From: Roseateles oligotrophus
GTDB taxonomy: Bacteria > Pseudomonadota > Gammaproteobacteria > Burkholderiales > Burkholderiaceae_C
Assembly (NCBI RefSeq): GCF_014204525.1
Contig: NZ_JACHLP010000001.1
Coordinates: 1 to 64,000 of the forward strand
Length of the DNA stretch: 64,000 bases
Reading direction: 5' to 3'
The translations under genes were made by a program, and so were the position numbers. This document shows positions 37,427 to 45,637 of this stretch, piece after piece (positions within the stretch are counted from its first letter, which is position 1; the number at the start of each line of letters is the position of its first letter). The notes beneath the pieces are model-generated. The model made no database searches, was not told where the DNA came from, and worked only from the letters and a program-made list of their open reading frames with translations.

Positions 37427-37528
37427 CGGGTAACTCCATCAAAAGCGGCACAAGCCGTGCCTGCTCTTGCGTCGGGGCAGGCGCCGCAGTCCTTACACTG
37501 CGCGCAGAGAAATCTCGAAAGCGAGCGC
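37427..37528. promoter_or_regulatory. Divergent promoter region between bufA and the ECF sigma gene
   Basis: A 102-base region that must serve both operons. For the leftward bufA transcript, TGTAAGGA (complement of 37490-37497) and CCGACG (complement of 37470-37475), 14 bases apart, resemble an ECF-type -35/-10 pair, with the bufA ribosome site further on. In the rightward direction TACACT at 37495-37500 could be a -10 for the sigma gene. The ECF promoter is a guess from spacing and the location beside a sigma factor gene. Confidence 0.4.
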
Positions 37529-38137
37529 ATGACCGAGACCGCCCAGGGGACGACCGGCCCCGCCATGGCCAAGCAGTTGGAACAGTTGCGGCCGCAGCTG
37601 CTCAAGTACGCCACCCTGCAGCTGCGCAACCCCGCCTGGGCGGAGGACGCGGTGTCCGAAACCCTGCTGGCCGCGCTGGAGCGACCGCAGAACTTTGCCG
37701 GCCAGTCCCAGCTGAAGACCTGGTTGATCGGCATCCTCAAGCACAAGCTGGTCGACCAGATCCGCCGCAATAGCAAGGAAATGTCGGCCACGGCCGAAGA
37801 CGGTCAGAGCGTGGACGAGGAGCTCTTCCACCCCAACGGCCATTGGCGCGAGATGCCGCAGGACTGGGGCGACCCCGAGCACTGCCTGCGCCAGCTGGAC
37901 TTCATGCGGGTGCTGGAGGCCTGCGTCGAACATCTGCCCGGCCAGCAGGGGCGCTTGTTCATGATGCGCGAGTGGCTGGAGCTGGACACCGAAGAAATCT
38001 GTAAGGCCCTGGGCATCAGCGCGACCAATCTCTGGGTCATGCTGCATCGGGCCCGGCTGCGCCTGCGCGAATGCCTGCAGCTCAACTGGTTCGGGGCACA
38101 GGCCTCGCACACCCAAGAACAAGGAGGAGTGCTGTGA
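37529..38137 (+). CDS. ECF-like RNA polymerase sigma factor
   Basis: A 202-residue sigma factor. Region 2 is QLRPQLLKYATLQLRNPAWAEDAVSETLL (as LRNPAWAEDAVSETLLAALE) with LKTWLIGILKHKLVDQIRR binding the -10 region; region 4 is ACVEHLPGQQGRLFMMREWLELDTEEIC with NLWVMLHRARLRLRE. It resembles the sigma group often linked to a short zinc-finger anti-sigma and to bufferin/gig operons (as in the Neisseria ecf locus, from memory). It is divergent from bufA by 102 bases and translationally coupled to the anti-sigma gene. ATG 37529 is the first start that gives the fold without unrelated N-terminal sequence. Confidence 0.88.
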   Translation: MTETAQGTTGPAMAKQLEQLRPQLLKYATLQLRNPAWAEDAVSETLLAALERPQNFAGQSQLKTWLIGILKHKLVDQIRRNSKEMSATAEDGQSVDEELFHPNGHWREMPQDWGDPEHCLRQLDFMRVLEACVEHLPGQQGRLFMMREWLELDTEEICKALGISATNLWVMLHRARLRLRECLQLNWFGAQASHTQEQGGVL

Positions 38138-38325
38138 AGCTCAGGCCCAATTGCCGCGAAGTGACCGAGATGGTCTTGCTGGCCCAGGAAAAGCCGCTGT
38201 CGCTGAGCGAGCGCCTGGCCGTGCGCCTGCATCTGCTGATCTGCAAGGCCTGCCCGCGTTTTCTCAAGCAGGTCGAACTGATGCGCCGGGCCAGCGAACG
38301 CTGGCGCCACTACAGTGAAGAGTGA
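38134..38325 (+). CDS. Small zinc-finger anti-sigma factor
   Basis: A 63-residue protein starting at GTG 38134, four bases inside the sigma gene, with an excellent AAGGAGGAG ribosome site at 38121-38129. RLHLLICKACPRFLKQ contains the H-x3-C-x2-C cluster of zf-HC2/ZAS anti-sigma factors, where zinc or a thiol switch controls sigma binding. No membrane segment is present, so it is a soluble anti-sigma, which fits cytoplasmic sensing of metal or oxidant. Its partner is surely the upstream sigma factor. Confidence 0.82.
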   Translation: MKLRPNCREVTEMVLLAQEKPLSLSERLAVRLHLLICKACPRFLKQVELMRRASERWRHYSEE

Positions 38326-38447
38326 AGCTGCGGGCTCTGTGCCCGCCAATTCGGCGCTTTGAACCGGTCTCCGCGCATTAGCATCGGTGGGGCGTAGAGC
38401 CAGGCCGTCGCTGAAGCGTCCGGCTCCAACCCTGTTTGGAGGAATGA

Positions 38448-40979
38448 ATGCCCGATTTGTCTGCCCCGCTGAGCTGGCCCCACGGCGAAGCCCCTGCCGA
38501 TGCCAACACAGCCCCGGGCAAGCTCAACTTCGTCTGGCCCATGCCGCCCTTCGCAGCCTACCCGCGCGCCAAGGCACAGAACGCACCCGAACCCTGCGAG
38601 GTGCTGGGCCTGAACGGCAGCCGCAACCCCGGCCACCTGATCCTGATGGCCGCGCACGAGCGCATCGCCCAGGTGCTGGTGCCGCCGGCCCGCAATGCCA
38701 TGCCGCTGAAGTTCGGGCAGTTCCGCGCGCTCAAGCTGCTGCGCCCCATCGTCGCGGCACCACGCGAGAGCAATCAGGCCGACGATGTGCTCAAGCTGGA
38801 CTCGCGCCCGCGCAGTGAATTCAAGCTCTTCTTTGTCGGCGGCGGCGAGCTCAGGGGCCGCACCATCGGCCATTGCCAGGACGAGCTGGGGCTTTTCCTC
38901 TTCCCGCCCATCAGCGATGCGGATGACTCGGTCTACCGCGTCTTCATCCCCCGCGAGGTGCTGGACCATTTCGAGATCGGCGAGCGCATCGGCGATGTGC
39001 TGGTGAAGGAAAACCTGGCCACCGCCGCCCAGATCAACGAGGCCGCCAGCGAGCAGCAAAGCCTGCGCTCGCGCCGCGTCGGCGACATCCTGGTGGCCGA
39101 GAGCATCGTCAGCGCCGAGCAGCTGATGCTGGCCATCGAGCAGCAGGCCCGCATGCCCATGGTGCGCATCGGCGAGGCCTTGCTGGCCCTGGAGCTGATC
39201 ACCGAGGCCCAGTTGGAGCATGCGCTGGAGCTGCAGCGCGGCGACCGCTCCGTGCCCCTGGGCGAGCTGCTGGTGCGCCGCGGCATCGTCAGCCGCCAGG
39301 CCCTGCAATCGGCGCTGGCGCGCAAGATGGGCTACCCCATCGTCGATGTGGCCAGCTTTGCCATCGAGCCCGATGCGGTCAAGAAGATCCCCTATGCCGT
39401 GGCCAAGCGCCTGGACGTGCTGCCCCTGCTGCTGCGCGACGGCCGCCTGATCGTGGCCATGGAGGACCCGACCCGGCGCGAGGCCCTGGACGAGATCGAA
39501 TTCATCGCCCAGCTCAAGGTCACGCCCACGCTGACCAAGGTCGGCACCTTGCTGAGCGCCATCCCGGCCACTTACGAGCGCTATGGCGGCGACGCCATCG
39601 CACGCAGCGAATTGCTCCCCGGCGCCCATCCCTCGCAGGATTTTTCCCTCGACAAGGCCGATCAGCTGATCGAAACCCTGGAGCGCGAGGTGCAGGACCG
39701 CGGCGGCCGCGACGACGAAGTGCCGCTGGAACAAAGCGACAACTCCCTGGTACGCCTGATCAACAGCATGATCATCGAGGCCAGCAGCCAGGGCGTGTCC
39801 GACATCCATATCGAGACCTATCCGGGCAAGGAAAAGCTCAAGATCCGCTTCCGCAAGGACGGCGTGCTCAAGCCCTATCTGGAGCTGCCCAACACCTACC
39901 GTAACGCCATGATCGCGCGCATCAAGATCATGTGCGAACTCGATATCTCCGAGCGCCGCAAGCCGCAGGACGGCAAGATCAACTTCGCCCGCTTCTCGCC
40001 CCAGCACAAGCTGGAGCTGCGGGTCGCCACCATCCCGACCAATAACGGCCTGGAAGACGTGGTGATGCGCTTGCTGGCCTCCTCCAAACCCATCCCGCTG
40101 GAAAAGCTGGGCCTGACCGCGCGCAATCTGAGCGAGCTGAAAAAGGCCGTCAGCCGCCCCTACGGCATGGTGCTCTGCGTGGGCCCCACCGGCTCGGGCA
40201 AGACCACCACCCTGCACTCGGCGATGAGCTATATCAACACGCCGGACCGCAAGATCTGGACCGCCGAGGACCCGGTGGAAATCACCCAGGCCGGCCTGCG
40301 CCAGGTACAGGTCAACCCCAAGATCGACTGGACCTTTGCCAAGGCCTTGCGCGCCTTTTTGCGCGCCGACCCGGACGTGATCATGGTGGGTGAAATCCGC
40401 GACGAGGAGACCGGCGAGATCGCCGTCGAAGCCTCGCTGACCGGCCACCTGGTGATGTCCACCCTGCACACCAATAGCGCGGCCGAGACCATCACCCGGC
40501 TCTTGGACATGGGCATGGACCCCTTCAACTTCGCCGACTCCCTGCTGGCCGTGCTGGCCCAGCGCCTGGTGCGACGGCTCTGCCCCAATTGCCGCAGCGC
40601 CAAGCCGATTGCCGAGGCCGATCTGCAGGAGTGGCTGGACGACTATCTGCACATCTACCCCGAGCACCAGGGCCCGGCGCGCCAAAGCGTGCTGGACGAC
40701 TGGGTCAAGAGCTACGGCCACAAGGGCCAGCTCCTGCACTACCACAGCCCCGGCTGCGAGGCCTGCGACCACAGCGGCTACAAGGGCCGGGCCGGCCTGC
40801 ACGAGCTGCTGGCCGTCTCCAAGGTCTTGCGCCGCCAGATCCAGACCGGCGCCCGCGCCGAGGAGCTGCTGCAGACCGCCCTGACCGAGGGCATGCAAAC
40901 CCTGCGTCAAGACGGCATATTGAAAGTCCTGCAGGGCGTGACCACCATGGCCGAAGTCCGCGCCACCAGCAATGCATAA
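38448..40979 (+). CDS. GspE/PilB-type secretion ATPase with four MshEN-type motifs
   Basis: An 843-residue cytoplasmic hexameric ATPase for pilus or secretion machinery. The first ~130 residues are a divergent domain. Four tandem 24-residue MshEN-type motifs follow (RIGDVLVKEN from about 180, RVGDILVAES from 210, RIGEALLALE from 240, PLGELLVRRG from 270), each with the conserved G and L pattern. The catalytic part has Walker A GPTGSGKT at about 579-586, the Asp box TAEDPVEI, Walker B PDVIMVGEIRDEET, HLVMSTLHTNSA, and a zinc knuckle formed by CPNC and CEAC. One MshEN unit (two motifs) binds cyclic di-GMP in MshE, so this protein could bind two. GGAGG precedes ATG 38448. It is the first gene of the msh locus, upstream of mshE. 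Confidence 0.88.
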   Translation: MPDLSAPLSWPHGEAPADANTAPGKLNFVWPMPPFAAYPRAKAQNAPEPCEVLGLNGSRNPGHLILMAAHERIAQVLVPPARNAMPLKFGQFRALKLLRPIVAAPRESNQADDVLKLDSRPRSEFKLFFVGGGELRGRTIGHCQDELGLFLFPPISDADDSVYRVFIPREVLDHFEIGERIGDVLVKENLATAAQINEAASEQQSLRSRRVGDILVAESIVSAEQLMLAIEQQARMPMVRIGEALLALELITEAQLEHALELQRGDRSVPLGELLVRRGIVSRQALQSALARKMGYPIVDVASFAIEPDAVKKIPYAVAKRLDVLPLLLRDGRLIVAMEDPTRREALDEIEFIAQLKVTPTLTKVGTLLSAIPATYERYGGDAIARSELLPGAHPSQDFSLDKADQLIETLEREVQDRGGRDDEVPLEQSDNSLVRLINSMIIEASSQGVSDIHIETYPGKEKLKIRFRKDGVLKPYLELPNTYRNAMIARIKIMCELDISERRKPQDGKINFARFSPQHKLELRVATIPTNNGLEDVVMRLLASSKPIPLEKLGLTARNLSELKKAVSRPYGMVLCVGPTGSGKTTTLHSAMSYINTPDRKIWTAEDPVEITQAGLRQVQVNPKIDWTFAKALRAFLRADPDVIMVGEIRDEETGEIAVEASLTGHLVMSTLHTNSAAETITRLLDMGMDPFNFADSLLAVLAQRLVRRLCPNCRSAKPIAEADLQEWLDDYLHIYPEHQGPARQSVLDDWVKSYGHKGQLLHYHSPGCEACDHSGYKGRAGLHELLAVSKVLRRQIQTGARAEELLQTALTEGMQTLRQDGILKVLQGVTTMAEVRATSNA

Positions 40980-40987
40980 GCCACACG

Positions 40988-42733
40988 ATGGATACTGAAC
41001 CAAGCAGCAACAACGGCTCAAGCGACCCCGGCTCCGGCCCGCCACAAAAAATGCGCCTGGGCGATGTGCTGGTGCAGCAGCAGCTGATCTCGGAGGCCCA
41101 GCTGCTGCAGGCCCTGGATCTGCAGCGCAGCAGCGGCAAGAAGCTGGGCCGCTTGCTGATCGAGGCCGGCCTGATCACCGAGGAGGCGCTGGCCCATGTG
41201 CTGGCGCGCCAGCTGCGCATTCCCTTCGTCAATCTGAAGAGCTTTCCGCTGAAGAGCGATCTGGTGCGCCTGCTGTCCGAGACGCCGGCGCGGCGCTTTC
41301 GCGCCATCGTGCTGGAGGATCGCGGCGAGGCCTTGCTGGTGGCCATGGCCGACCCGCTGGACCTGTTCGCCTACGACGAGCTGAGCCGCCTGCTCAAGCG
41401 CCGCATCAACATGGCCGTGGTGGCCGAGAGCCAACTGCCCACGGCGTTTGACCGCCACTACCGCCGCAGCGAAGAGATCAGCGGCCTAGCCAAGGCGCTG
41501 GAAAAAGACATCGGCGACGCGGTGGACTTCGGCGCCCTGCAGGCCAGCGTGGGCCAGGAGGGCGCGCCGGTCGTGCGCCTGCTGCAAAGCGTGTTCGAGG
41601 ACGCCACCCAGGCCGGCGCCTCCGACGTGCACATCGAGCCGCAGGAGGGCGAGCTGCTGATACGCACCCGCATCGACGGCGTGCTGCAGACCCAGACGCA
41701 GGCCGACAAGCGCATCGCCGCCGCCCTCTCGCAGCGCCTCAAGCTGATGGCGGGCCTGGACATTTCCGAGAAGCGCCTGCCGCAGGACGGCCGCTTCACG
41801 CTGCGCCTGCGCGAACGCACCATCGACGTGCGCCTGTCCACCCTGCCCGGCCAGTACGGCGAATCGGTGGTGATGCGCTTGCTGGGCCAGGGCACGGCCA
41901 TACGCCGCCTGCACCAGATCGAAATGCCGGCGGACATGCTGGCGCGCTTTCGCGAAATCCTGTCCCAGCAGTCCGGCATGGTGCTGGTCACCGGCCCCAC
42001 CGGCTCGGGCAAGACCACCACGCTCTACGCCGCGCTCAGCGAGATCGACGCCGAGCAGCACAAAATCATCACCGTCGAAGACCCGGTGGAATACCGCCTG
42101 CCCGGCCTGACCCAGGTGCAGGTGAACGAGAAGATCGAACTGGACTTCGCCCGCGTGCTGCGCGCCACGCTGCGGCAGGACCCGGACGTGATCCTGGTCG
42201 GCGAGATGCGCGACCCGCAGACGGTGGAGATCGGCCTGCGCGCCGCCATCACCGGCCATATGGTGCTGTCCACCCTGCACACCCGCGACGCCATGAGCAC
42301 GCCCTTCCGCCTGCTGGACATGGGCGCCCCGCCCTTTATGGTGGCCACCTCGCTGCAGGCCGTGATCGCGCAACGCCTCTTGCGCGCCCTGTGCGAGAAC
42401 TGCGCCGAACCCCACACGCCGACGCCGCAGGAAGCGGCCTGGCTGGGCGCCATCGCGGGCGCGGATGGCGCGGGCATCCGACCCAAACGCGGCGTCGGCT
42501 GCTCGGCCTGCAATGGCTCGGGCTATGCCGGCCGGCGCGGCATCTACGAGATGCTGGAAATGAATGCCGATATGGCCCTGGCCGTGCAAGCCAGCGACGC
42601 CGCCGGCTTTATGCAGGCCGCCCGCTTGGCCCTGAAGGGCAAGACCCTGGCCGACCGCGGCCTGGCCCTGGTCAAGGCCGGCAAGACCTCGCTGGCCGAG
42701 GCCATGCGCATCAGCATCGACACCGACGTCTAG
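40988..42733 (+). CDS. mshE: MSHA pilus extension ATPase MshE
   Basis: A 581-residue GspE-family ATPase. Residues 23-75 are a textbook MshEN domain: RLGDVLVQQQLISEAQLLQALDLQ in two parts (RLGDVLVQQQ, then ISEAQLLQALDLQ), spacer RSSGK, then KLGRLLIEAGLITEEALAHVLARQ (KLGRLLIEAG, ITEEALAHVLARQ); such a domain binds cyclic di-GMP and activates pilus extension. Walker A is GPTGSGKTTTLY, Walker B PDVILVGEMRDPQT, with HMVLSTLHTRDA and a CENC/CSAC zinc knuckle. It lies 8 bases after the four-motif ATPase and 2 bases before mshG. The acid/gene call relies on the locus; by itself it could be a PilB homologue. Confidence 0.9.
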   Translation: MDTEPSSNNGSSDPGSGPPQKMRLGDVLVQQQLISEAQLLQALDLQRSSGKKLGRLLIEAGLITEEALAHVLARQLRIPFVNLKSFPLKSDLVRLLSETPARRFRAIVLEDRGEALLVAMADPLDLFAYDELSRLLKRRINMAVVAESQLPTAFDRHYRRSEEISGLAKALEKDIGDAVDFGALQASVGQEGAPVVRLLQSVFEDATQAGASDVHIEPQEGELLIRTRIDGVLQTQTQADKRIAAALSQRLKLMAGLDISEKRLPQDGRFTLRLRERTIDVRLSTLPGQYGESVVMRLLGQGTAIRRLHQIEMPADMLARFREILSQQSGMVLVTGPTGSGKTTTLYAALSEIDAEQHKIITVEDPVEYRLPGLTQVQVNEKIELDFARVLRATLRQDPDVILVGEMRDPQTVEIGLRAAITGHMVLSTLHTRDAMSTPFRLLDMGAPPFMVATSLQAVIAQRLLRALCENCAEPHTPTPQEAAWLGAIAGADGAGIRPKRGVGCSACNGSGYAGRRGIYEMLEMNADMALAVQASDAAGFMQAARLALKGKTLADRGLALVKAGKTSLAEAMRISIDTDV

Positions 42734-42735
42734 CC

Positions 42736-43974
42736 ATGCAAGCCTTTGCCTGGCGAGGACGCAATAACCGCGGCGAGTTGCTGGAGGGCGTGATCGACGC
42801 CGACAGCGCCGACGCCGTGGCCGCCCAGCTGATGGCCGGTGGCGTCGTGCCCACCGGTATTGAACTCGGCGGCAGCAGCCTGTCCGCCCCCAAGCAGGAC
42901 TTCTGGCAAAGGCTGCAGGCCCGGCCGGTCGGCATGGAGGACTGCCTGGTGATGACGCGCCAGCTCTACACCTTGCAAAAAGCCGGCGTGCCGATTCTGC
43001 GCGCCCTGGCCGGCCTGGAGGCCTCGACCGCCCAGGCCGCCATGGTGGAGATGCTGCAAGACCTGCGCGCCAGCCTGGACCAAGGCCGCGAGCTGTCCAC
43101 CGCCATGGCCCGCCACCCCAAGGTCTTCAGCCCCTTCTACATCGCCATGATCCGGGTCGGTGAGATGACGGGCCGGCTGACCGAGGTGCTGCTGCGCCTG
43201 TCCCAGCATCTGGAATTCGAGCTGGACATCCGTGCCCGCATCAAGCAGGCCTTGCGCTACCCCGCGATGGTGGTGGTGGCCATGATCATCGCCATCATCG
43301 TCATCAATATCTTTGTGCTGCCCACCTTTGCCACGGTGTTCGCCGGCTTCAAGGCCGAGCTGCCGCTGATGACGCGCATGCTGCTGGGTTTCTCGGCCTG
43401 GACCCTGCACTGGTGGCCCATGGTCTTGATAGGCGCGGCCGGCGGGGTCATGGCGGTGCGCGCCTGGCTGGCCACGCCGACGGGCCGCTACCGCTGGGAC
43501 CGCCGCAAGCTGCGCCTGCCCATCGCCGGCGAGATCGTGCTCAAGGCCACGCTGGCGCGCTTCTCGCGCAGCTTTGCCCTGGCCTATAGCTCGGGCGTGC
43601 CCATCAGCCAGACCATGACCGTGGTGGCACAGACCGTGGACAACGCCTATATCGGCAACCGCATCGAGCAGATGCGGGACGGGGTGGAGCGCGGCGAGAG
43701 CATCTCGCGCTGCGCCGCCGCCGCCGGCGTGTTCACCCCCATCGTGCTGCAGATGATTGCCGTCGGCGAGGAGACCGGTGAGCTGGACGGTTTGATGATG
43801 GAGATCGCGCAGATGTATGAGCGCGAGACCGACTACAGCATCAAGGGCTTGTCGGCCTCCATCGAGCCGGTGCTGCTGCTCATCATCGGCGTGCTGGTGC
43901 TGATCCTGGCGCTGGGTGTCTTCCTGCCTTTGTGGAATCTGGGTCAGGCCGCCATGGGCCGCGGCGGTGGCTGA
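42736..43974 (+). CDS. mshG: MSHA biogenesis platform protein MshG (PilC/GspF family)
   Basis: A 412-residue inner-membrane platform protein. Two GspF domains are visible: MTRQLYTLQKAGVPILRALAGLE and RFSRSFALAYSSGVPISQTM, each followed by a repeat of the MIRVGEMTGRLTEVL / MIAVGEETGELDGLM type. Three membrane segments lie at about 170-195, 215-240 and near the C-terminus (LLLIIGVLVLILALGVFLPLW). It transmits ATPase motion to pilin subunits. MSHA is preferred to type II secretion because the neighbouring genes encode MshA-like pilins and MshL. Confidence 0.9.
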   Translation: MQAFAWRGRNNRGELLEGVIDADSADAVAAQLMAGGVVPTGIELGGSSLSAPKQDFWQRLQARPVGMEDCLVMTRQLYTLQKAGVPILRALAGLEASTAQAAMVEMLQDLRASLDQGRELSTAMARHPKVFSPFYIAMIRVGEMTGRLTEVLLRLSQHLEFELDIRARIKQALRYPAMVVVAMIIAIIVINIFVLPTFATVFAGFKAELPLMTRMLLGFSAWTLHWWPMVLIGAAGGVMAVRAWLATPTGRYRWDRRKLRLPIAGEIVLKATLARFSRSFALAYSSGVPISQTMTVVAQTVDNAYIGNRIEQMRDGVERGESISRCAAAAGVFTPIVLQMIAVGEETGELDGLMMEIAQMYERETDYSIKGLSASIEPVLLLIIGVLVLILALGVFLPLWNLGQAAMGRGGG

Positions 43975-44186
43975 ACAACACGGGCCGCGGCAAGACGGGA
44001 CTATTTCACAAGGCCCGGGAGAAAGGCCTGGAAACACCCGCTTGTTCTCAAGTCGCCGGGCCAGGCCCCGATATACAGTTTGTGCGAATGGCCGATGAGT
44101 TGTGACGTCATGCCCCTTGTGCAAGCGCGTCACGGCCCCGTCCGAAATGTATTGAATCCCTCTCTCGCCTGAAAAAAAGGAACATC
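43975..44186 (+). promoter_or_regulatory. Leader and probable promoter region of the major pilin gene
   Basis: A 212-base region before mshA, suited to the separate strong promoter usually found for a major pilin. TATACA at about 44071-44076 is a possible -10. TGACGTCA (44103-44110) is a perfect 8-bp palindrome, and GTGACG (44102-44107) is mirrored by CGTCAC (44128-44133), so a dimeric regulator or a hairpin may act here. AAGGA close to ATG 44187 is the ribosome site. No sigma-54 GG-N10-GC match of good quality was found. Confidence 0.4.
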
Positions 44187-44579
44187 ATGAAGAAGCAAGC
44201 CGGTTTTACCTTGATCGAACTGGTGATGGTGATCGTGATCCTGGGCATCCTGGCCGCCGTGGCCCTGCCCAAATTCGTCGATCTCAAGAGCGATGCCAAA
44301 CAAGCCGCCGTCGCCGGCGTGGCCGGCGCGCTGAGCAGCGCCTCGGCGGTCAACTATGCGGCGCGCAAGGCCAAGGGCGCGACCAGCGCAACCACCGCCA
44401 TCACCAATTGCGGCGACGTTAGCAAGGCCTTGCAAGGCGGCATGCCCGCCACCGTCGTGATCACCCCGGCCATTGCCGCCTCGGGCGTGCCTGCCGACAC
44501 CTCGGTCGCCACCTGCACGGTGCAGGACTCCGTCGACAGCACCATCACGGCCAGCTACACGGCCATCGGCATCCTGTAA
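44187..44579 (+). CDS. mshA: MshA-type major pilin
   Basis: A 130-residue prepilin with a very short leader (MKKQAG) and [27 protein letters not shown], Glu at +5 after cleavage; FVDLKSDA is typical of MshA proteins. Two cysteines, C75 and C110, would form the D-loop disulfide. It is the only pilin in the locus with a clear strong ribosome site (AAAGGA) and its own upstream region, as expected for the main fibre subunit. Processing needs a PilD-type peptidase not in the window. Confidence 0.88.
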   Translation: MKKQAGFTLIELVMVIVILGILAAVALPKFVDLKSDAKQAAVAGVAGALSSASAVNYAARKAKGATSATTAITNCGDVSKALQGGMPATVVITPAIAASGVPADTSVATCTVQDSVDSTITASYTAIGIL

Positions 44580-44612
44580 TCGGCGGGCTCGCCCGGCCAG
44601 CCCCAAGCCCCT

Positions 44613-45074
44613 GTGTTCCTGCCTTCGCAAGACCGGACCAGGGGCTTTACGCTGATCGAACTGGTCATCGTCATGACGATGATTGGCGCCCTGGCCGTCT
44701 TCGCCCTGCCGCGCCTGGTCGACACCGAGATGTGGCGGCTGCGCGCCTTCAGCGACGATCTGCAAAGCCAGATGCAAGCCATGCTGCGCCTGTCCCTGGT
44801 ACAGCGCCGGCCCATCATCGCCACCGTCAGCGGCAGCGGCGCCACCTTCGCTTACGTGGGCGGCGGCCCGGCGCTCGCCAGCGTCAGCTGCCCCGCCACG
44901 TCCAGCCCCTGCATTGCCGAATCGGGCAGCCGCAGCATCACCTTCAACAGCGGCAATAGCGGTTCCAGCCTGACCTCCACCGGCGCGGCCATGGCCGTCA
45001 CCGTCAGCTCGGGCAACTACAGCCAGGGCTATGTGCTGGAAAACGAAACCGGCCTGTTCTACGCCACGCCATGA
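44613..45074 (+). CDS. mshC: MshC-like minor pilin
   Basis: A 153-residue prepilin: RG then FTLIELVIVMTMIGALAVFALPRL, Glu at +5, followed by FSDDLQSQMQAMLRLSLVQRRP, the GspH/MshC pattern. It starts at GTG 44613, 33 bases after mshA, and overlaps mshD by 4 bases. The C-terminal domain is small and Gly/Ser-rich with two Cys (VSCPATSSPC). MshC is a minor component that supports pilus assembly in Vibrio. Confidence 0.78.
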   Translation: MFLPSQDRTRGFTLIELVIVMTMIGALAVFALPRLVDTEMWRLRAFSDDLQSQMQAMLRLSLVQRRPIIATVSGSGATFAYVGGGPALASVSCPATSSPCIAESGSRSITFNSGNSGSSLTSTGAAMAVTVSSGNYSQGYVLENETGLFYATP

Positions 45075-45637
45075 ACGCCGTCTGCCCTCCACGCCGACAG
45101 CTAGGCCTGTCCCTGATCGAGCTGATCCTCTTCATCGTCGTCATCAGCGCGGCCCTGGCCGGCGTCTTGCGCGTCTTTCTGCAGGCCGGCAGCAGCAGCG
45201 CCGACCCGCAGATCCAGCGCCAGGCCCTGGCCATCGCCGAGTCCCTGATGGAAGAGGTGCAGCTGATGCCCTACTCCTTTTGCGACGGCGACGACGCCAA
45301 TCTGGAGAGCGCCGACGACGCCTCGGGCTGCGCCAGCCAGGCCGAGGCCATGGGCCCCGAGGCCGGCGAGAACCGCTACAGCACGCCGCAGTTCGACAAT
45401 GTCAACGACTACCACGGCTTCGCCATGACGGGCGGCATCCGCGACATCGGCAACACCCTGATCCCCGGCCTGGCGGGCTATAGCGCCACGGTGCAGGTCG
45501 TGGCCGCCGGCCTGGGCAGCATCAGCCAGGCCAGCGGCGATGCGCTGATGATTACCGTCAGCGTCAGCGGCCCCAACGGCAGCCAGGTCCAGCTCAGCGG
45601 CTGGCGTACCCGCTATGCGCCCAAAGCCGGTATCTGA
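45071..45637 (+). CDS. mshD: MshD-like minor pilin
   Basis: A 188-residue prepilin: LG then LSLIELILFIVVISAALAGVLRVF with Glu at +5, and IQRQALAIAESLMEEVQLMPYSFCDGDDAN (as ALAIAESLMEEVQLMPY) which is the MshD/PilV-like block containing SFCDGDD. It overlaps mshC by 4 bases and mshO by 23, so all three are coupled. The central DNVNDYHGF motif is shared by MshD homologues. Confidence 0.82.
   Translation: MNAVCPPRRQLGLSLIELILFIVVISAALAGVLRVFLQAGSSSADPQIQRQALAIAESLMEEVQLMPYSFCDGDDANLESADDASGCASQAEAMGPEAGENRYSTPQFDNVNDYHGFAMTGGIRDIGNTLIPGLAGYSATVQVVAAGLGSISQASGDALMITVSVSGPNGSQVQLSGWRTRYAPKAGI

Noticed and set aside
38326-38447. A cyclic di-GMP riboswitch before the four-motif ATPase gene
   Set aside because: The location would be attractive, but the conserved GEMM blocks (for example CACGCAAAGGC followed by GNRA-type loop) are not present.
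38310-41045. A 911-codon minus-strand frame over the first secretion ATPase gene
   Set aside because: It mirrors the ATPase gene frame, has no start signals and consists of low-information Gly/Ala/Gln/Val-rich sequence. It is a shadow.
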